Source: Atherinomorus stipes
Taxonomy: Eukaryota > Chordata > Actinopteri > Atheriniformes > Atherinidae
Length of the DNA stretch: 64,000 nt
Direction: 5' to 3'
NCBI GenBank assembly: GCA_023101725.1
Contig: JALJCO010010235.1
Location: forward strand, 62,001 to 126,000
The notes under the pieces were generated by a model. That model saw only the letters and a program-made list of their open reading frames with translations. It did no database searches and was not told where the DNA came from. Positions 34,822 through 47,759 of the stretch are shown one piece after another (position 1 is the first letter of the stretch; each line of letters opens with the position of its first letter). The position numbers and the translations under genes are program-made.

Positions 34822-36057
34822 TTTACAGTTTTTTTCAATTGCTTACACACAAAACCTTTATAAATGTCACTGTTTCTAAACTTATTCACTCAAACCTCAC
34901 AACTTCACCTCAAATTGGCAAAACCATAAACACATTCTCAGCCTTGTCACAGCTTTCAATGTAGCTATTCACTTTTTGCAAATAACTAGACGCAATGTTC
35001 TAGCTAGCACACTAAAATCTACAAGGAAGTAACTTGATTTCCCATTTTAAACACAACCATTTAAAATGCCACACTTACATGTATTCATCAGTGCCTTAGA
35101 CTCTGTCCCCTTTAACAATGCTTTACTGAACACCAACCAATCACTCCTTGACATAGGCCTATAAATAAGTCAAAGGTCAAACTATCTGTGTTGGACAATA
35201 GATAACAATGCTGAGAGAGCTTTGCTTTAGCCTGTTCCATGTGTGATGAGTGTACTTTGCTTTGCTTTTTCTATTGCAGTACTATACAATGCTGAATCCA
35301 CAGCAGCAACATATTTATTCAGGAAATAAAATAGGTTCCCTTATTGCTTGCGCACTGCAAAAACTCAAATCTTAGCAAGTTTACTTTTCTAATTTCTCAT
35401 CAAAATATCTCATCACACTCAAAATAAGACAAAATCACTTAAAGAGAAATATTTCAGTGAGATATAAGAACTTGTTTTAAGGCAATGCATCTTATTTTAA
35501 AAAAATCTTATCAAGAAAATTTAGCTTGCTCTATCGGCAGAATGTTTTTGGTTATTAAAAGCATATTTTTTTTTTTTTTACTTATTTTAGGTAAAGTGGC
35601 CAAAAGAAAAAAAAAAAAAAAATTCTGACAATGGGACAAGCAAATTCTCTTATAAGATTTCTTGAAATAAGATGCATTGCCTTAAAAAAAAAGATTATAT
35701 CTCTCTCACATATTTCTTTAAATAAAATTTTGTCTTATTTAGAGTGTGAAGCATATAATAAAAAAAAGTAAAAAAAATATATGAGAGTGGGTGTTTGTGG
35801 GTATTTCATTTTTTTTTTTTTTAAAAGAAATGAATGGGAAAACAAAAACAGTGAGAGAAGAGGATGTAAAGTAATAAGTGAAAAAGGAGAAAAGAAGGAT
35901 GCTGATGGGTTGGAAGTGTTAAGATTTCATTTTGCAGGTGATAGGGGGCTTTTTGCATTTTGTTAGGGCAATAACTTGATTTGTGTGTAAAGTTTTGAGA
36001 AATAGACAAAGAGCTTTGAAAATGTGTGTAAGCAATAAAAAAAAAAAAACTGTAAAC
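34822..36057. mobile_element. 1.2-kb inverted-repeat element in 3' UTR intron of cast
   Basis: The left terminus TTTACAGTTTTTTTCAATTG followed by CTTACACACA is the inverse of the right terminus TGTGTGTAAGCAATAAAAAA followed by AAACTGTAAA. Inside, 35418-35503 and 35665-35748 form another imperfect inverted pair of about 85 bp each (GGCAATGCATCTTATTT / GAAATAAGATGCATTGCC), a nested MITE or stem-loop. No transposase frame was seen. Confidence 0.65.
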
Positions 36058-36116
36058 ACAACTGGGACCAAAATCCGTTTTTTTTCACTGACGGCTGAAT
36101 GTCTGACATGTTGCAG

Positions 36117-37110
36117 GTGGAACTCGTCCTCCAGGCTACAGGGATGCATCAGTGAGGGAGCTTGTCTTCGGATAATATTTCTATTTTTCTAAATCATCAA
36201 GAATGTATACTGAACGACCCGCAGACAAACATAATCCACAACACTCGCCCAACACACACACATCGACACATCTGCGAGGCTGTACAATCAAAGATGAGAA
36301 GCTTTCGGTTTCTGTCTTTGGAGAAAATGAACAGAGAGACTTTTCACAGCAGGATGGCTGAAAGAACGAGCGGAGAGACGAAAGAGAGGCGAAGGAATGA
36401 AGGGAAACAGAGAAGTTTAAGACAGAGAGAAAGAAAATACTTGATGCAGCCAGCAGCCTTGCACGTACATCTCAGCTGACATTCTCCAGTGACACACTGA
36501 TATCGCAACTCGGTAGTTGCTTAACCAGGTGGTGTTGTGATGTTTGCTTCGGTGGAGGCTGTCAGCTTGTGTGGGAGCAGTACAGCGTAGCCGTGTTGTA
36601 TCGGGATGTTTGTGCAATCTTGATAAACACAGAAAAGTCACATTTACTCTCATGCTGTGGTCAGATGCCATTTAAAACACTAGTGTACAGCTTAGTTTGC
36701 GTATATTTTGAACAATGCATAGTTTACATCATCAATAATGTGGAGGATTTCCAGGAGGTGTTCTGCTTTGTTTTTTTCTGTAGCCGAGAACTTTTTGCAA
36801 TGCTTCTTTATTTCTGTAGGGGAGTATCTGTCCAGAGTTGGGTCTTTTTATGTATTTGGCCTTCTAGGAGTAATAAATCATCGCATTCAGAAGTGCACTT
36901 AGTGAACTAAGGTGTTTACAAGCTTCGTAAACTGTCGTTGTTTGTATACTGTAAAAAAGAGATTTGCTCTATGACAACACTGTATAATTTACAAAGGTTT
37001 GCTGCGTTCGACTGTGGTGAAAAGTCCCAACGTTGAAAGTTTTTAGTGGAATGGAGACTTTTGATGTGGGGAAATAAAAAGTAGAAATAAAGAAAAATTA
37101 GAACCAACAG
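36117..37110 (+). other. cast: Probable cast 3' UTR exon and polyA signals
   Basis: Eight bases after the stop a donor occurs (CACCTG/gtaaag, exon end 34796). A good acceptor, ACATGTTGCAG, ends at 36116. AATAAA signals lie at 37073-37078 and 37086-37091. I infer a 3' UTR intron of about 1.3 kb that holds a transposable element. A stop so close to the last junction would not be expected to trigger nonsense-mediated decay. Confidence 0.5.
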
Positions 37111-37606
37111 GTCTGGTTACCATTTGTGCCTTAAAGATAAAAGATAAACACTAGAATAAACTGCCTTTAGAATATTAAATGGAAGAGAAATTAACAAACA
37201 GGATTGTCCTGAAGGTGAAAGGGAAATGTGTGTGTGTGAGAGTGTGTGTATTAAAGTTAGAAGGAACAAATTCTCCTCTGAACGTGTCTCTTTTCTCCAT
37301 GACGTGTGGTTTTTCACTTGTGTACGGTTGAAGCAGCCCACTTCCTTTTCACTCAAGAGGGGCTTAAAACAAATGTATTTTGCTCAAATAATGTATTTTT
37401 GTGCCAAGACCCTGAATGACTGATGGGGATGCAAATGAGTGGGATATGTGTGTAAAATAATGAAATAAATATTACTATTCACTACAGAAAGAGGGAGTTT
37501 GTTTTTGTCTGTGTGGAATTTTTTTTTTTCAAAATGTTCAGGTTTTATTTGATTATTAGTAATATTGTTGTATATTTTAATTCTCAAATTATGAAATCTG
37601 CATTTA

Positions 37607-37677
<71 letters not shown>

Positions 37678-38317
37678 TAACGATTTAACCATAAACATTT
37701 TTTAGTTTATTATAAATGCCTTTTTTAAATTTAAGATTTCAAAAAGTGAAAAAAAAAGAAACTAAAGAAAATCCCGATTTAAAAACAAACAAGAAATCAT
37801 GGAGACAATCACTTTTTATTTACATTTTTAATTAAAAAATTTTAAAAAGATGCAGAAGGGAGATGGAAGTTCAACAGGAAATGCAGAGACAAGTAAACAA
37901 AGCTTGAATTTGAAATTGTTACAAAGTAAATGTGAACAAAAAATAAAAAGTATATACATTTTTCTTTATAAATTCAACTTGTAAAAATTATAAAACAGAG
38001 TTAAAGATTCTCAGGATTACATTAATCACTTTCAGTATAAATGTTAATTTCATTTTATTTAAAAAAAAACAAACTGTTGTCAGTAAATAAAGTTTTACAG
38101 GATATTTGATGGATTCACTTCTTGATTTTCTTGTATATTTTCTGTTGTGTTTAAAAAAGATATTTTCAGTTTGTACTTAAGCAAGTTTCCTGATTACGGC
38201 ATTATACATAATTAAAATAAAGATTTGACAAAAAAAAAAAGAGCAGCTGCAAAAAAAAATAAAAAAAAAATCGTAACTTCATTTTGAATAAATGTGAATG
38301 AAACGGTAACTTTTACA
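37111..38317. other. Convergent intergenic spacer cast/cd8a
   Basis: AT-rich sequence with a TA repeat and A/T runs. It should hold the cd8a 3' UTR, because minus-strand AATAAA signals occur (TTTATT on the plus strand at about 38054-38059 and 37815-37820). No other gene was seen. Confidence 0.6.
37612..37672. repeat. (TA)n microsatellite
   Basis: About 30 TA units between the convergent cast and cd8a genes. Confidence 0.95.
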
Positions 38318-38845
38318 TCAGATGTTGGTCATCATTTTGTCAGGAACCCCCATCCTCGGCCTGCGCGAGATCGAAAATAAATATATTAATAAAATCTTAT
38401 TTCATGTTATTTCAGGCAAATAACAAAGAAACAGGCCCACAAGTAAAAATAAATAAATGCATCATAGTTATTTAAATGCAATGATTTTTGTGCTTTTTGT
38501 TTACTCAGTATGTTTTATTTCTGTTTCAAAATTAGACGTAAAAGAATATTTTAATATTTCATAGAAAATCTATATTTTTGTATTACTTGGGCAAACAAAA
38601 GGCTTTGAGATCAAATTAAAATTTAGGTTGGGCTGTAATATTGGGAATGAATATTTTCAAAACAAATTACGCTAAGAGTTCTGGAGAAAAGCATTTCATT
38701 TAGTTCAAATTACAAGATAAATGGTCCGGCAGTTTCTAGAAAAAAATCTGAGCAACAATTCTGAAATGTAATAGCTTAAAAAAAAAAGATGTGAAAAACA
38801 AAAAAGACAGAAGTAATAATTTTATTACACACAAAACAATACATA

Positions 38846-38890
<45 letters not shown>

Positions 38891-39297
38891 AAGCCTGTTT
38901 AATGTTTTTGAGACATGCAGTAAAATACTCAATAATCTTAAATTATGCCCCATTTGGAAAAACAATACCAGGTTAGTAAAGAAATGCTTAAGAAAAAAAA
39001 AAGACTTACTTTCTCTTGTAATGGTGTGGGCATCTTCGTGTCCTCATTTCTAAAACAAAGAATCATTTAAACTTATAAATCATCTTAAAAATCGACAGCA
39101 AACTGCACAAGACAGAGCTTTAACTGTAATTAAAGAAAAAATTTGTAAAAATGTAAATTTTGGTGTAATTTATCAGCTGGACTTACTGTTGCAGTATACA
39201 GTAAAGAAGATGAGGAGCAGCAGAAGAAGGCCACAACCGCCAGCCAGTGGGCCCAGAATGATCGGAGCACAGAACATGGAAAGACCAGGCTGTGCTG

Positions 39298-39344
<47 letters not shown>

Positions 39345-40087
39345 TGTTTACCACCGTTTCTCATCGTCAGCTGATGATACTGGATTGTATTCTGGGAATT
39401 ACCTGTCTTAAACTTGTCTTTACACACGCAGCTCATGGATGTCGTGGATGGAGTTGGGCCGGTGGTGCATGTCGGTGCTGCTTTTGTTGGCTCTTTCGTT
39501 TCTTCTTTTAAAAGAGTAAATAACACAAAAAACAATGGCTTATTTTCTCTATAAAATATCCATCTGATAAGTGTTAGACAATGAAAAGAAAAGAAAACTC
39601 ACCTCCACGCAGTCGTGTGACTTCTCCAAAGCTTAGTTTATTTCCATTGATGAGAGAGCCACAGCTGTAGATGCCACTGTCACTTCTTTTGAAGGATCTC
39701 AGTGTTAAAATATACTCATAATTTTGGGTTTTCTTCTCACTAAAGAGTTCATCATATTTGGGTCCGCGTATCTTGATTTGTCCAGTGGGGCTGAATGATG
39801 CGATGAATTCCATGCCAGATTGGTCCAGCACTCGAAACCAGATGACCATGGTCCCTTTCTCAGGCCTGCATTTGATATCAATTGAACTCCCTTCTTTTAC
39901 CACCCTCTCCTCAGCAGTTCCTGGACTGATTTCTAAATGATGTGATCAAATTAGAGCATTAATCATTCACTTCTCAATATTCCACACACAAAAAAAGAAA
40001 AAGAAAAACAGGGTGAAAAATATCTAGAATCAACTTACGCAGATAAAACACCAGAATCACCAGCATCTGAATCCATTTTTGGCCCAT
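38318..40087 (-). CDS. cd8a: CD8 alpha chain, T-cell co-receptor
   Basis: CD8 binds MHC class I on the T-cell surface beside the T-cell receptor. Six exons on the minus strand: 40087-40039, 39932-39603, 39504-39403, 39297-39187, 39049-39010 and 38360-38318, with phases 1,1,1,1,2. They give 224 residues. Exon 1 encodes a hydrophobic signal peptide (MGQKWIQMLVILVFYL). Exon 2 encodes a V-type Ig domain with the Cys pair near residues 38 and 107, WFRVLD after the first Cys and DSGIYSC at the second. Exon 3 is a Thr/Pro-rich hinge with MSCVCKDKF. Exon 4 is the transmembrane segment (about 171-194). Exons 5-6 give a basic tail with RTRRCPHHYKR. The tail has CPH rather than the mammalian Lck-binding CXCP, as reported for teleost CD8. 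I call alpha because of the GMEFIASF phrase; alpha/beta could only be fixed by alignment. The upstream neighbour in the same direction is cd8b. Confidence 0.85.
39301..39340 (-). repeat. (CA)20 microsatellite at cd8a exon 4 acceptor
   Basis: On the gene strand this is (TG)20, ending directly before the CAG acceptor of the transmembrane exon (exon start 39297). It occupies the position of the polypyrimidine tract. A CAGCAG tandem makes a second acceptor three bases further in possible. Confidence 0.9.
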
Positions 40088-41112
40088 TTTCAATCTTCCA
40101 GACAACAATAGCTGCTTAACTTGCCTATGCAGTGTTTATTGGAACCTGTTAGAAGATAGTTCAGTGAGATATGAAACCACGCCCCAGCTGCAACCTTCTT
40201 CTCCACTGTGTCAAATGGGATCATTGCAGCTGAGTGTTTGCAGAGCCCTCCTGCAGCACCATCGTGGTCTGCACGATGTTTTGAAGTGGAGCCCACCAGA
40301 GCTGAACAAGCTCCTCTGTGTTTAGTTTGAAACATTGAAAAGCACGACTTGATCCAAAAGCTATTGGCACATGAGCGTAATAGTGTGCAGCGTGTGGGCT
40401 GAAACAGATGAGGTAGGAAGTGAAAGCCTACACATGGGGAACAAGCTATTAAGTTTGGGTAGCAGCGCACTTTACACAACTCAGCACAGTTTCTGCACAA
40501 ATTAGATGCAGAATTTCACATTTATAGATGATGCAGGCAAAATCTGCCCTGATGAAGCTGCCAGAATCCTTGAAAACTGCAATCTTCCCTATTTGCATGG
40601 GACTGTAGATATAATCCACAATCCCAATGGTTCCAGATTACTGTTTTTGTTTTTTCCTGGGTTTTTCTGAAAGAAAACTAATAATATTGGACTTCTAAAC
40701 AAAGGAAGTACAGCAAGTAATATAATGTCAGTCCCTTCTGGCTCTTAATCTAGACTGCCATCGTACATGCAGCTAGGTGTTCGTTATTGTCTGCTGTTAC
40801 TGGGTTTTCTGGTTCAATGCACAAAGAGCAGAGCGGATGAGGATATCAGGAAACAGATAAAACATTGAACAGAGCAAAAGCTCACGTCACATTCTTCATA
40901 AATGGTTTTCCTCTCAGCTGTCTATTTCTCCTCCATCTAGGTCTGGGTTCAGTTTTTATCTTGCATTCAAAGCCACATCCATCCAGCTCACCCACAACTG
41001 ATTATCAGTATGAATTCACTATAATCAAAGTATTCTGGCCCCTGTACATGTACCTAAATTTGAAAAAAATCAAATGAAATTAAATATTATACATATGTAG
41101 ATATTTGTAGAT
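40088..41112. other. cd8a upstream region
   Basis: About 1 kb without an exon between the cd8a start and a Tc1 remnant. It probably contains the cd8a promoter and 5' UTR. I see no clear TATA box at a usual distance and claim no specific site. Confidence 0.4.
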
Positions 41113-43090
41113 ATACACTATACAGCCAAAAGTATTTGCTCACCCATCCAAATTACTGGAATCAGGTGTTCCAATCACTTTCATGGCTACAGGTCTAGGT
41201 TAGGCATGCAGACTGTGTCTGCAAAGATTTGTGAAAGAATGTGTTGCTCTCAGGAGCTCAGTGAATTCCAGCGTGCAACTGTGATAGGATGCCACCTGTG
41301 CAACAAATCCAGTTGTGAAATTTCCTCGCTCCTAAATATTCCACAGTCAACTGTCAGCTGGATTATAAGAAAATGGAAGTGTTTAGGAATGACAGCAACA
41401 TAAACTATCAAAGCAGGGTCAGCGGATGCTGAAGCGCATACAGTAGTGTGAAGAGGTCGCAAACTTTCTGCAGAGTCAAGCACTGCAGAGAGCTTCATGG
41501 AATGGGTTTCCATGGTGGAGCAGCTGCATCCATCCATACATCACCAAGTGCAATGCAAAGCGTGGATGCAGTGGTGTAAAGCAGCCGCCACTGGACTCTA
41601 GATCAGAGGAGGCGTTCTCTGGAGTGACAAATCACGCTTCTCCATCTGGAAATCTGATGTACGAGTCTGGGTTTGGCGGTTGCCAGGACAACTGTACTTG
41701 TCTGACTGCATTGTGCCAAGTGTAAAGTTTGGTGGAGCGGAGATTATGGTATGGGGTTGTTTTTCAGGAGATGGGCTTGGCCCCTTAGTTCCAGTGAAAG
41801 GAACTCTGAATGCTTCAGCATACCAAGACATTTTGGTCAATTCCATGCCCCCAACTTTGAGGGACCTGTTTGGAGCTGGCCCCTTCCACTTCCAACATGA
41901 CTGTGCACCAGTGCACAAAGCAGGTCCATAAAGACATGGATGCAGAGTCTGGTGTGGAGGAACCTGACTGGCCTGCACAGAGTCCTGACCTCAACCCCAT
42001 AGATAGAAATGGGCTAAATTAGAGCAGAGACTGAGAGCCAGGCCTTCTGGTCCAACATCAGTGTGACCTTACAAATGCTCTTCATTACATTTCATTCTCT
42101 TTATGTTCATTGCATATCTATTTAGTTGGTGGGGGTTAAGGACCTTGCTCAGGGGTCCACAGTGGTTCACCCGACACAACACTCAGATGAACCACTGTGG
42201 GCCCCTGAGCAAGGTCCTTAACAACCACCAACTGCTCCCCGGTGGCTTTAACTAGCAGCTCACTGCTCTCAGGTTCATCCTGAGATGGGTTAAATGCAGA
42301 GAATGAATTTCCTAGTTGGCACACTAATTGGGATTAACAAAGTTTATCTTTTTTTTTTCCTTTTATTTGACGAGGAAAATGCACATTAATCAATACATCA
42401 GTAAAAAACATCAATATAAATATGCAGGAGTTAGCGTAGTTGCTAAATTTCATCCGTTGTGCTAAGGCAGCCAAGTATTATAAAACAAACAACAATTAAA
42501 CAAGCAATACAACATGACAGAACATACAGACATTATACCCATACATCACCAACACAAAATGCATATAAAGGTACAGAAAGTAAAACCATGTTCACACTTT
42601 ACACTTGAGATGAAGATCATTAATGGGAGCAGGTGTGGTTTTGTTTTCAGCCACTGTTTAAGGGTCATTTTGAAGGTGTTGATGTTGTCACACAGTCTGA
42701 CATGAACTGGCAGAACTCTGTTCCTCTCATGGACACCACCATTTGGCTGAATTTAGTTCTACACCATTTCCCTCCACAGTCCCATTTTGCCAGTGCTCTC
42801 ATGTTTACTCGTGAATGTTTTTTCTTTGTGAATTCCAGTAGTGGTGGAAGGCCTAGTCTATTCAAAACCTTAAAAATGAGGCAGACATGTAAAGACAGCT
42901 GGTCGCTATCAAAGTCCAGTCATTGGTATTTCTTGACAATATTACAGTAGTGGTGATATATGGGCTTTTTTTTTTTTATCAAGAACTTTAAGTGTTCTCT
43001 TGAAGAATGGTCAAAAATTCCCATAAACATACTCCTAAACCTCGTGGTTAGCCTTCCCAGAAGAGTTGAAGCTATATGCAAGTTATATAC
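41113..43090 (+). mobile_element. Degenerate Tc1-like transposon, interrupted
   Basis: The left end TACACTATACAGCCAAAAGT and the following sequence are those of a widespread fish Tc1-family element. Transposase pieces are visible: NERMCCSQELSEFQRATVIG-like sequence near 41230 and [18 protein letters not shown] then FQHDCAPVH near 41740-41920 (DDE region). A stretch of the catalytic domain near 41450-41490 is deleted, and there are stops and frameshifts. The 3' part (GAAGAATGGTCAAAAATTCC) resumes at 43001 after an insertion of about 0.9 kb. No right terminal repeat was recognised. Inactive. Confidence 0.85.
42083..42996. mobile_element. Composite repeat inserted in the Tc1 element
   Basis: It separates two consecutive parts of the Tc1 transposase frame and is flanked by CTCTT (42078-42082 and 42997-43001). 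It begins with a large hairpin: about 42125-42171 and 42189-42235 are inverted copies of the GCTCAGGGGTCCACAGTGGTTC block also seen at 6745-6951. It continues with sequence of unknown class (TTTATTTGACGAGGAAAATG onward). Confidence 0.6.
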
Positions 43091-46000
43091 ATACATTGTG
43101 GCACTGTTTGTTTTTTTGTGGAGGTGTTAGTTCAGTAATATTGGATTAAAAAAAATTGCATTACAACAATGGCTTTCTGCATTTAAAAAAAACATGAATG
43201 AAAAGTAAAGTAAAAATGACTCATCGTGCAGAGGGATAAACATTTAAACCACCAGATGGCAACAGAAGCAGGGTGCATCACAGAGCAGTTACATCACTGA
43301 GTGATCAATCACTTTGGTGATATTAGTTTGATCTGCGAGAGATTAAATCTTCACCTGTGTGTCATTTTACTGGCAGCAGTTCATACCACTGCAGGTGCGC
43401 CAACACTTAAAATAAGCTGAAGATGAAAACACCTGCTCTGACATCCGTGGTTGGGCTGTGGCCTGTGGCTACACACTCTTACTGTAGGTCTGGACCAACA
43501 AAGAACCAAACAGAATTTTATTTCTCATGTCTTCCAGTCAAATGAGACAAGGTTGACAATGACCGTGCAGCTTGGATTTTAAAAAGCTATAGACATGTAA
43601 AACCTAATTAAACTGGCAGAAAAAAAATCTGCTTCAAGGGTTTGAGCAGCTTCATCATAGGCTACATGAGACCATTTGAAAATAAATTAATTAATTAATG
43701 GAAAAAAAGACTTGAGTCCTCTCAGTAGTTTGAAAAGTAAGAACCTGATCTAGCATTTAAAATAAAGTAAAACGAACAAGGATGCTTAAAATTAAAGCCC
43801 AAGCAAAAGACTTGAAAAAGGCTTGAAATCTGTAGCAATGATTAATATTTTCTGTCTCTTCATGTGAAAGCCGGTCTAACAGTTGAGGGGAAGTAAACCT
43901 CTCTTCAGTTGAGAGCTTCAGCTGTGGCGCAACTCAAAGCCCGTCACATTTCCTGTTTCCTGGAAAATAAATGCGCAGATTTGGTAATGGGCAACAATTG
44001 CTGACATTTTACACTTCTGTGGGCGATTCTCTGTTCCATGGGTGGGAGGAGATAGACACAAATACAAGATGGGAATGAAATAAAGAGACTATACGTCTTA
44101 TTAAGTTGTGCTGTAGAGCTTTTTTGTCATCTTAACATACATAGCATTCCGTTCAAAATCCAGGTGCTGGCTAGCAGCATTCATGCTTTTTACTCTAATA
44201 AATCACTGAAAAGTTTATTTAAAATGAAATCTAGATGGAAAGCAGGTTGGTTTCAGTCTTAGCAGCGTTTTCAGTAAGCAGGGGATTCTGTTGATGCTTT
44301 GTGTCAGAGGGGAGACCCAGTCAAAACGCTCTCGATAAGCCTACTTCACCTTTCCATGTCTCCGTTTCAGGGATGAGTCACTCACAAACACACCTGCATG
44401 GGCTTCCCTTTATTAGTCACACAGGGGGTCTCCAACCTGAAACTTGCATGTGTGTGTGTTTATGTGGTGGGTGACCAGGGGAAGCCAGTGAGCAACGAGT
44501 ACATCCTGTACATGATTGCTGAAAATGCAGTCAGAAGTCTCTGAAAAATGGCAGCATCCTCCAGCCAGAGGATCCTCATTAACGCTGTTTTCCTGCTGGT
44601 CAAAGCTTCACCAGTTTGGCTTTACTGGTCACCGCTCGGCTGCTGACGTGGAAACTGAGAGCACCAAGAGGAACATGCAGGTAGACGTGCACACGTATGT
44701 ATACGTTTGATCATCTGACACTTCCTGAACACTTACGTTTGTGTGCATTTTGTGATCTCAAGATTGTGGAAGATGAATTTCACTTAGTTTTTTTTTATCG
44801 TCCTTTATGCTGTGAGTTAAGAAATTCTCTTTTTGAATCAATTCAGCTTAAAAAAAAATCCTGATTTATGTTTGAAACATGAAGCGGAGATTCTGTGCTG
44901 GCTGTTTGAAAATGACGTTTTTGGTCTGGAAAATTTGTGAAAAAGGCCTGGTATCTGCGGCAACGTATTTTGTATCCCATATGATGAACTATTCTCTCTG
45001 TATGTGCTCAAATTTTCACAGGTTCATATTGTGTCATGCTTTGTTCTGTCTTTTTCCATGAGGCTATTGTATTATATTTTCTTTGGTAGTGTCAAATAAG
45101 ACCATGAGAGCTGGGCACCAACCAAGGTGCTTGACACTTAAAGTTCTGGCTAATACAAACCTTGTTTTGTCTCCGTCATCATCACTGTTCACATTTTGAC
45201 ATCATCAGACTGAGACGACAACTAACACATGATGAGTTGATGAAACTCTATTAGCTTTTGTTTTAATAAAATGCTTAATATGAAGGAATCACATATTGAG
45301 GAATTGAGTTATTTGACTTAAATACCTAACTTTCATAAAATAATATCACTGTAACATCACGTTTTTTGTAAATTCCACCCAAAAGCTGAATTTTTTTTGT
45401 AAGTTTTTGTGACTTGTATATTTGATAAATATCCTGCATACTTCAAGTCCTAAACTGAATAAAAACTGACGTGTTGAAGACGTAGTGTGTAGGTACAGTT
45501 GGCACATCCTGAAATATTTTTTCTAATTAACACAGTTTCCCATGTTTTATATTTAATATAAATCCAACTTAACACTTTTTAAGTGACTTCTTCAAACAAA
45601 TTACAAAACAATATCTGTAAATATTGATTTCTTTCCACTGAGGTTGAAGATGCAGCTGCATCCTAACAGGATTTTTTATTGATTTGTTCATGGTTCAGAC
45701 ACATCTTTGGGATTTTTTTTTTTATTTCTATCACATTGAACATTTGAACATGTGAATTCAACAGATAAAATCAACATTAGTTCACATGTAAAGGTTTAGG
45801 TGCATTTTATGTTCATTGTGACATCACATGAAAGCTGAATGTCAACTTTTTATAAATATGTGTGCACAAAAAAAGAAAATCTTCCTGTTTTTCATCCATT
45901 ATGATGCATCATGAATCTATTTACGATGTTTGCTGTACTGACTTTTTAAGAAAACAAAAGTTCATTGTTTGAATTTTTAGGGTTTCTGCTCCCCACTATT

Positions 46001-47759
46001 GTTTCATTATAGGCTGGTGCCTTTTTGACTGCAATGGTTGAATTTCCACCGACAGATTTAGATAAATGAAGCACTTATAACATTTACTGTATCCTGTACC
46101 TGCAGACGGATCATCATTAAAGCAGTCATGTCTAATAATCTGACGCATGTGTCCCCTCAAAGTGGCTCAAAAGCATATTTTTCATGGTCTGACAACTTTT
46201 TAAAAAACGTTTGGACTTGTGTTAAGCTGCTCTCTTTGTAGATTTTTTAAAGATTTTTCCCATCATTTGCTGACTGCTCAACATTATTGCCTCACTTGTT
46301 ACATATTGAGGTCAGATATCTTCATCTTGTAGGACAGTTGAGTCTTTAAAGTTCACACTTAGACAGATATGTTTCTTTGAATGTTTTTATTTTCTTTTGG
46401 ACAATAATGATAAGAACTGATGTTCTTTTGAACAAATTTATTGAGATAACAATTAATAGTAAAGGAAAACCAGAGAAATGGTTTAAAAAAATGAAGCAAT
46501 AAAAAATTCAAACCTACTTTTAGTTTTACATACCCCAACTAAGTACTACAGACGGCTCAGGCAGGTTTATTTCCAACATTTTTGTAATTAAACTCTCATT
46601 CACTGGCAGTTTTACTCTAACATTAACAATTTACAGAACCGTTCAATAACTCAGAATTCTGCACATTTTCATTTAACTTGAGACAAACCTCTCTGGAGAA
46701 AAAACAAATGAGACATTCATGTTTCTGACTATAAAAGCTCAAGTTTCAAGTATAAAGGCAAATGGACACTATTGTCAATTTATCACACAAAACACAACTC
46801 AAGTTGATTTCTTTGTAAACTTACAGAATCATAACATACAAAAAAAAGCAGCCATTTATTTAATTAACTGAAATTGAAGACATTTTAGCTTAATTATGTT
46901 TGTATTAAAAGAAAAAGCACAAATCGTTTTGGAAATATTTTACTAATGTCAAAAAATGAATCCTGTAATATCAAAAGGAACCACAAAAGCTTAAATAAAT
47001 GCTCTCCAACAGTCATCCTTTTGACTTGCAGCTGCCATCTTTATATGTTCATTTCCTGGAACTGATGAAAGCAAATGACAACATGCAGCAGTAAATGCTG
47101 CTTACTGGCTTATTGGGTGCATCTAACATCTTACAGCTCTCTAATGGAAACATCCTGCAATAATTTTAACACTCTACATGGTTAAATTAAAATATTTTGC
47201 ACTGTTGATTCAATTTTGACTTTTTGGGAAACTTTTTTGTGATGAGCTTGAGTTGTTTTGTTTTATATGGTTTAGAATTCCATGCTGTAAAGATTTATGG
47301 GTTTAAATGGACATTTAACTCATGGTGCAGAACAGAACAGAACAGAGGGTGCCACAAAGAACAATCAGAAATATGTAACTAAGCAAGTTTTATTCTGTTA
47401 GCTAATGTACAAGACACAAAAATTTTATTTTACTTTTAACAACTCAGCTACAATGATGCAAGTTACCTTTCAACCTTTAAAAAATATCTGAAGATATCTG
47501 GTGTTTTACATGAAAAAGTAACAGAAAGTATGCAGTGACTTTTTATGGCTTTAACAGAATTATATCAGTTTTCTTTAAAGACTTTCAGATGAAACTGGTA
47601 AGACCATAAAATTGGGAAAAAAAAACAGACATACTCTTTTGCTATTGGCCAGTTCTTGGGCAATTGTATTTTAGTTTGCAGTGCAGGAAAATTACTGTAG
47701 TGAATGTTAATTTTCCCACAACCCAATGCAGTTTACAGTAGTGTACTGTGTTTTATCTC

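Noticed and set aside
36162..36479. 105-codon plus-strand frame in the region called cast 3' UTR
   Set aside because: The Arg/Glu-rich composition comes from purine-rich UTR sequence; it does not join the cast frame or match a family.
39574..39903. Ig exon as part of an antigen-receptor or NITR gene
   Set aside because: There is no J-like motif or ITIM; the hinge, single membrane span and CPH tail across the following exons fit CD8 instead.
44516..44710. 64-codon frame ending in a plausible donor (AACATGCAG/gtagac)
   Set aside because: The acceptor tract is weak, there is no family resemblance and no partner exon.
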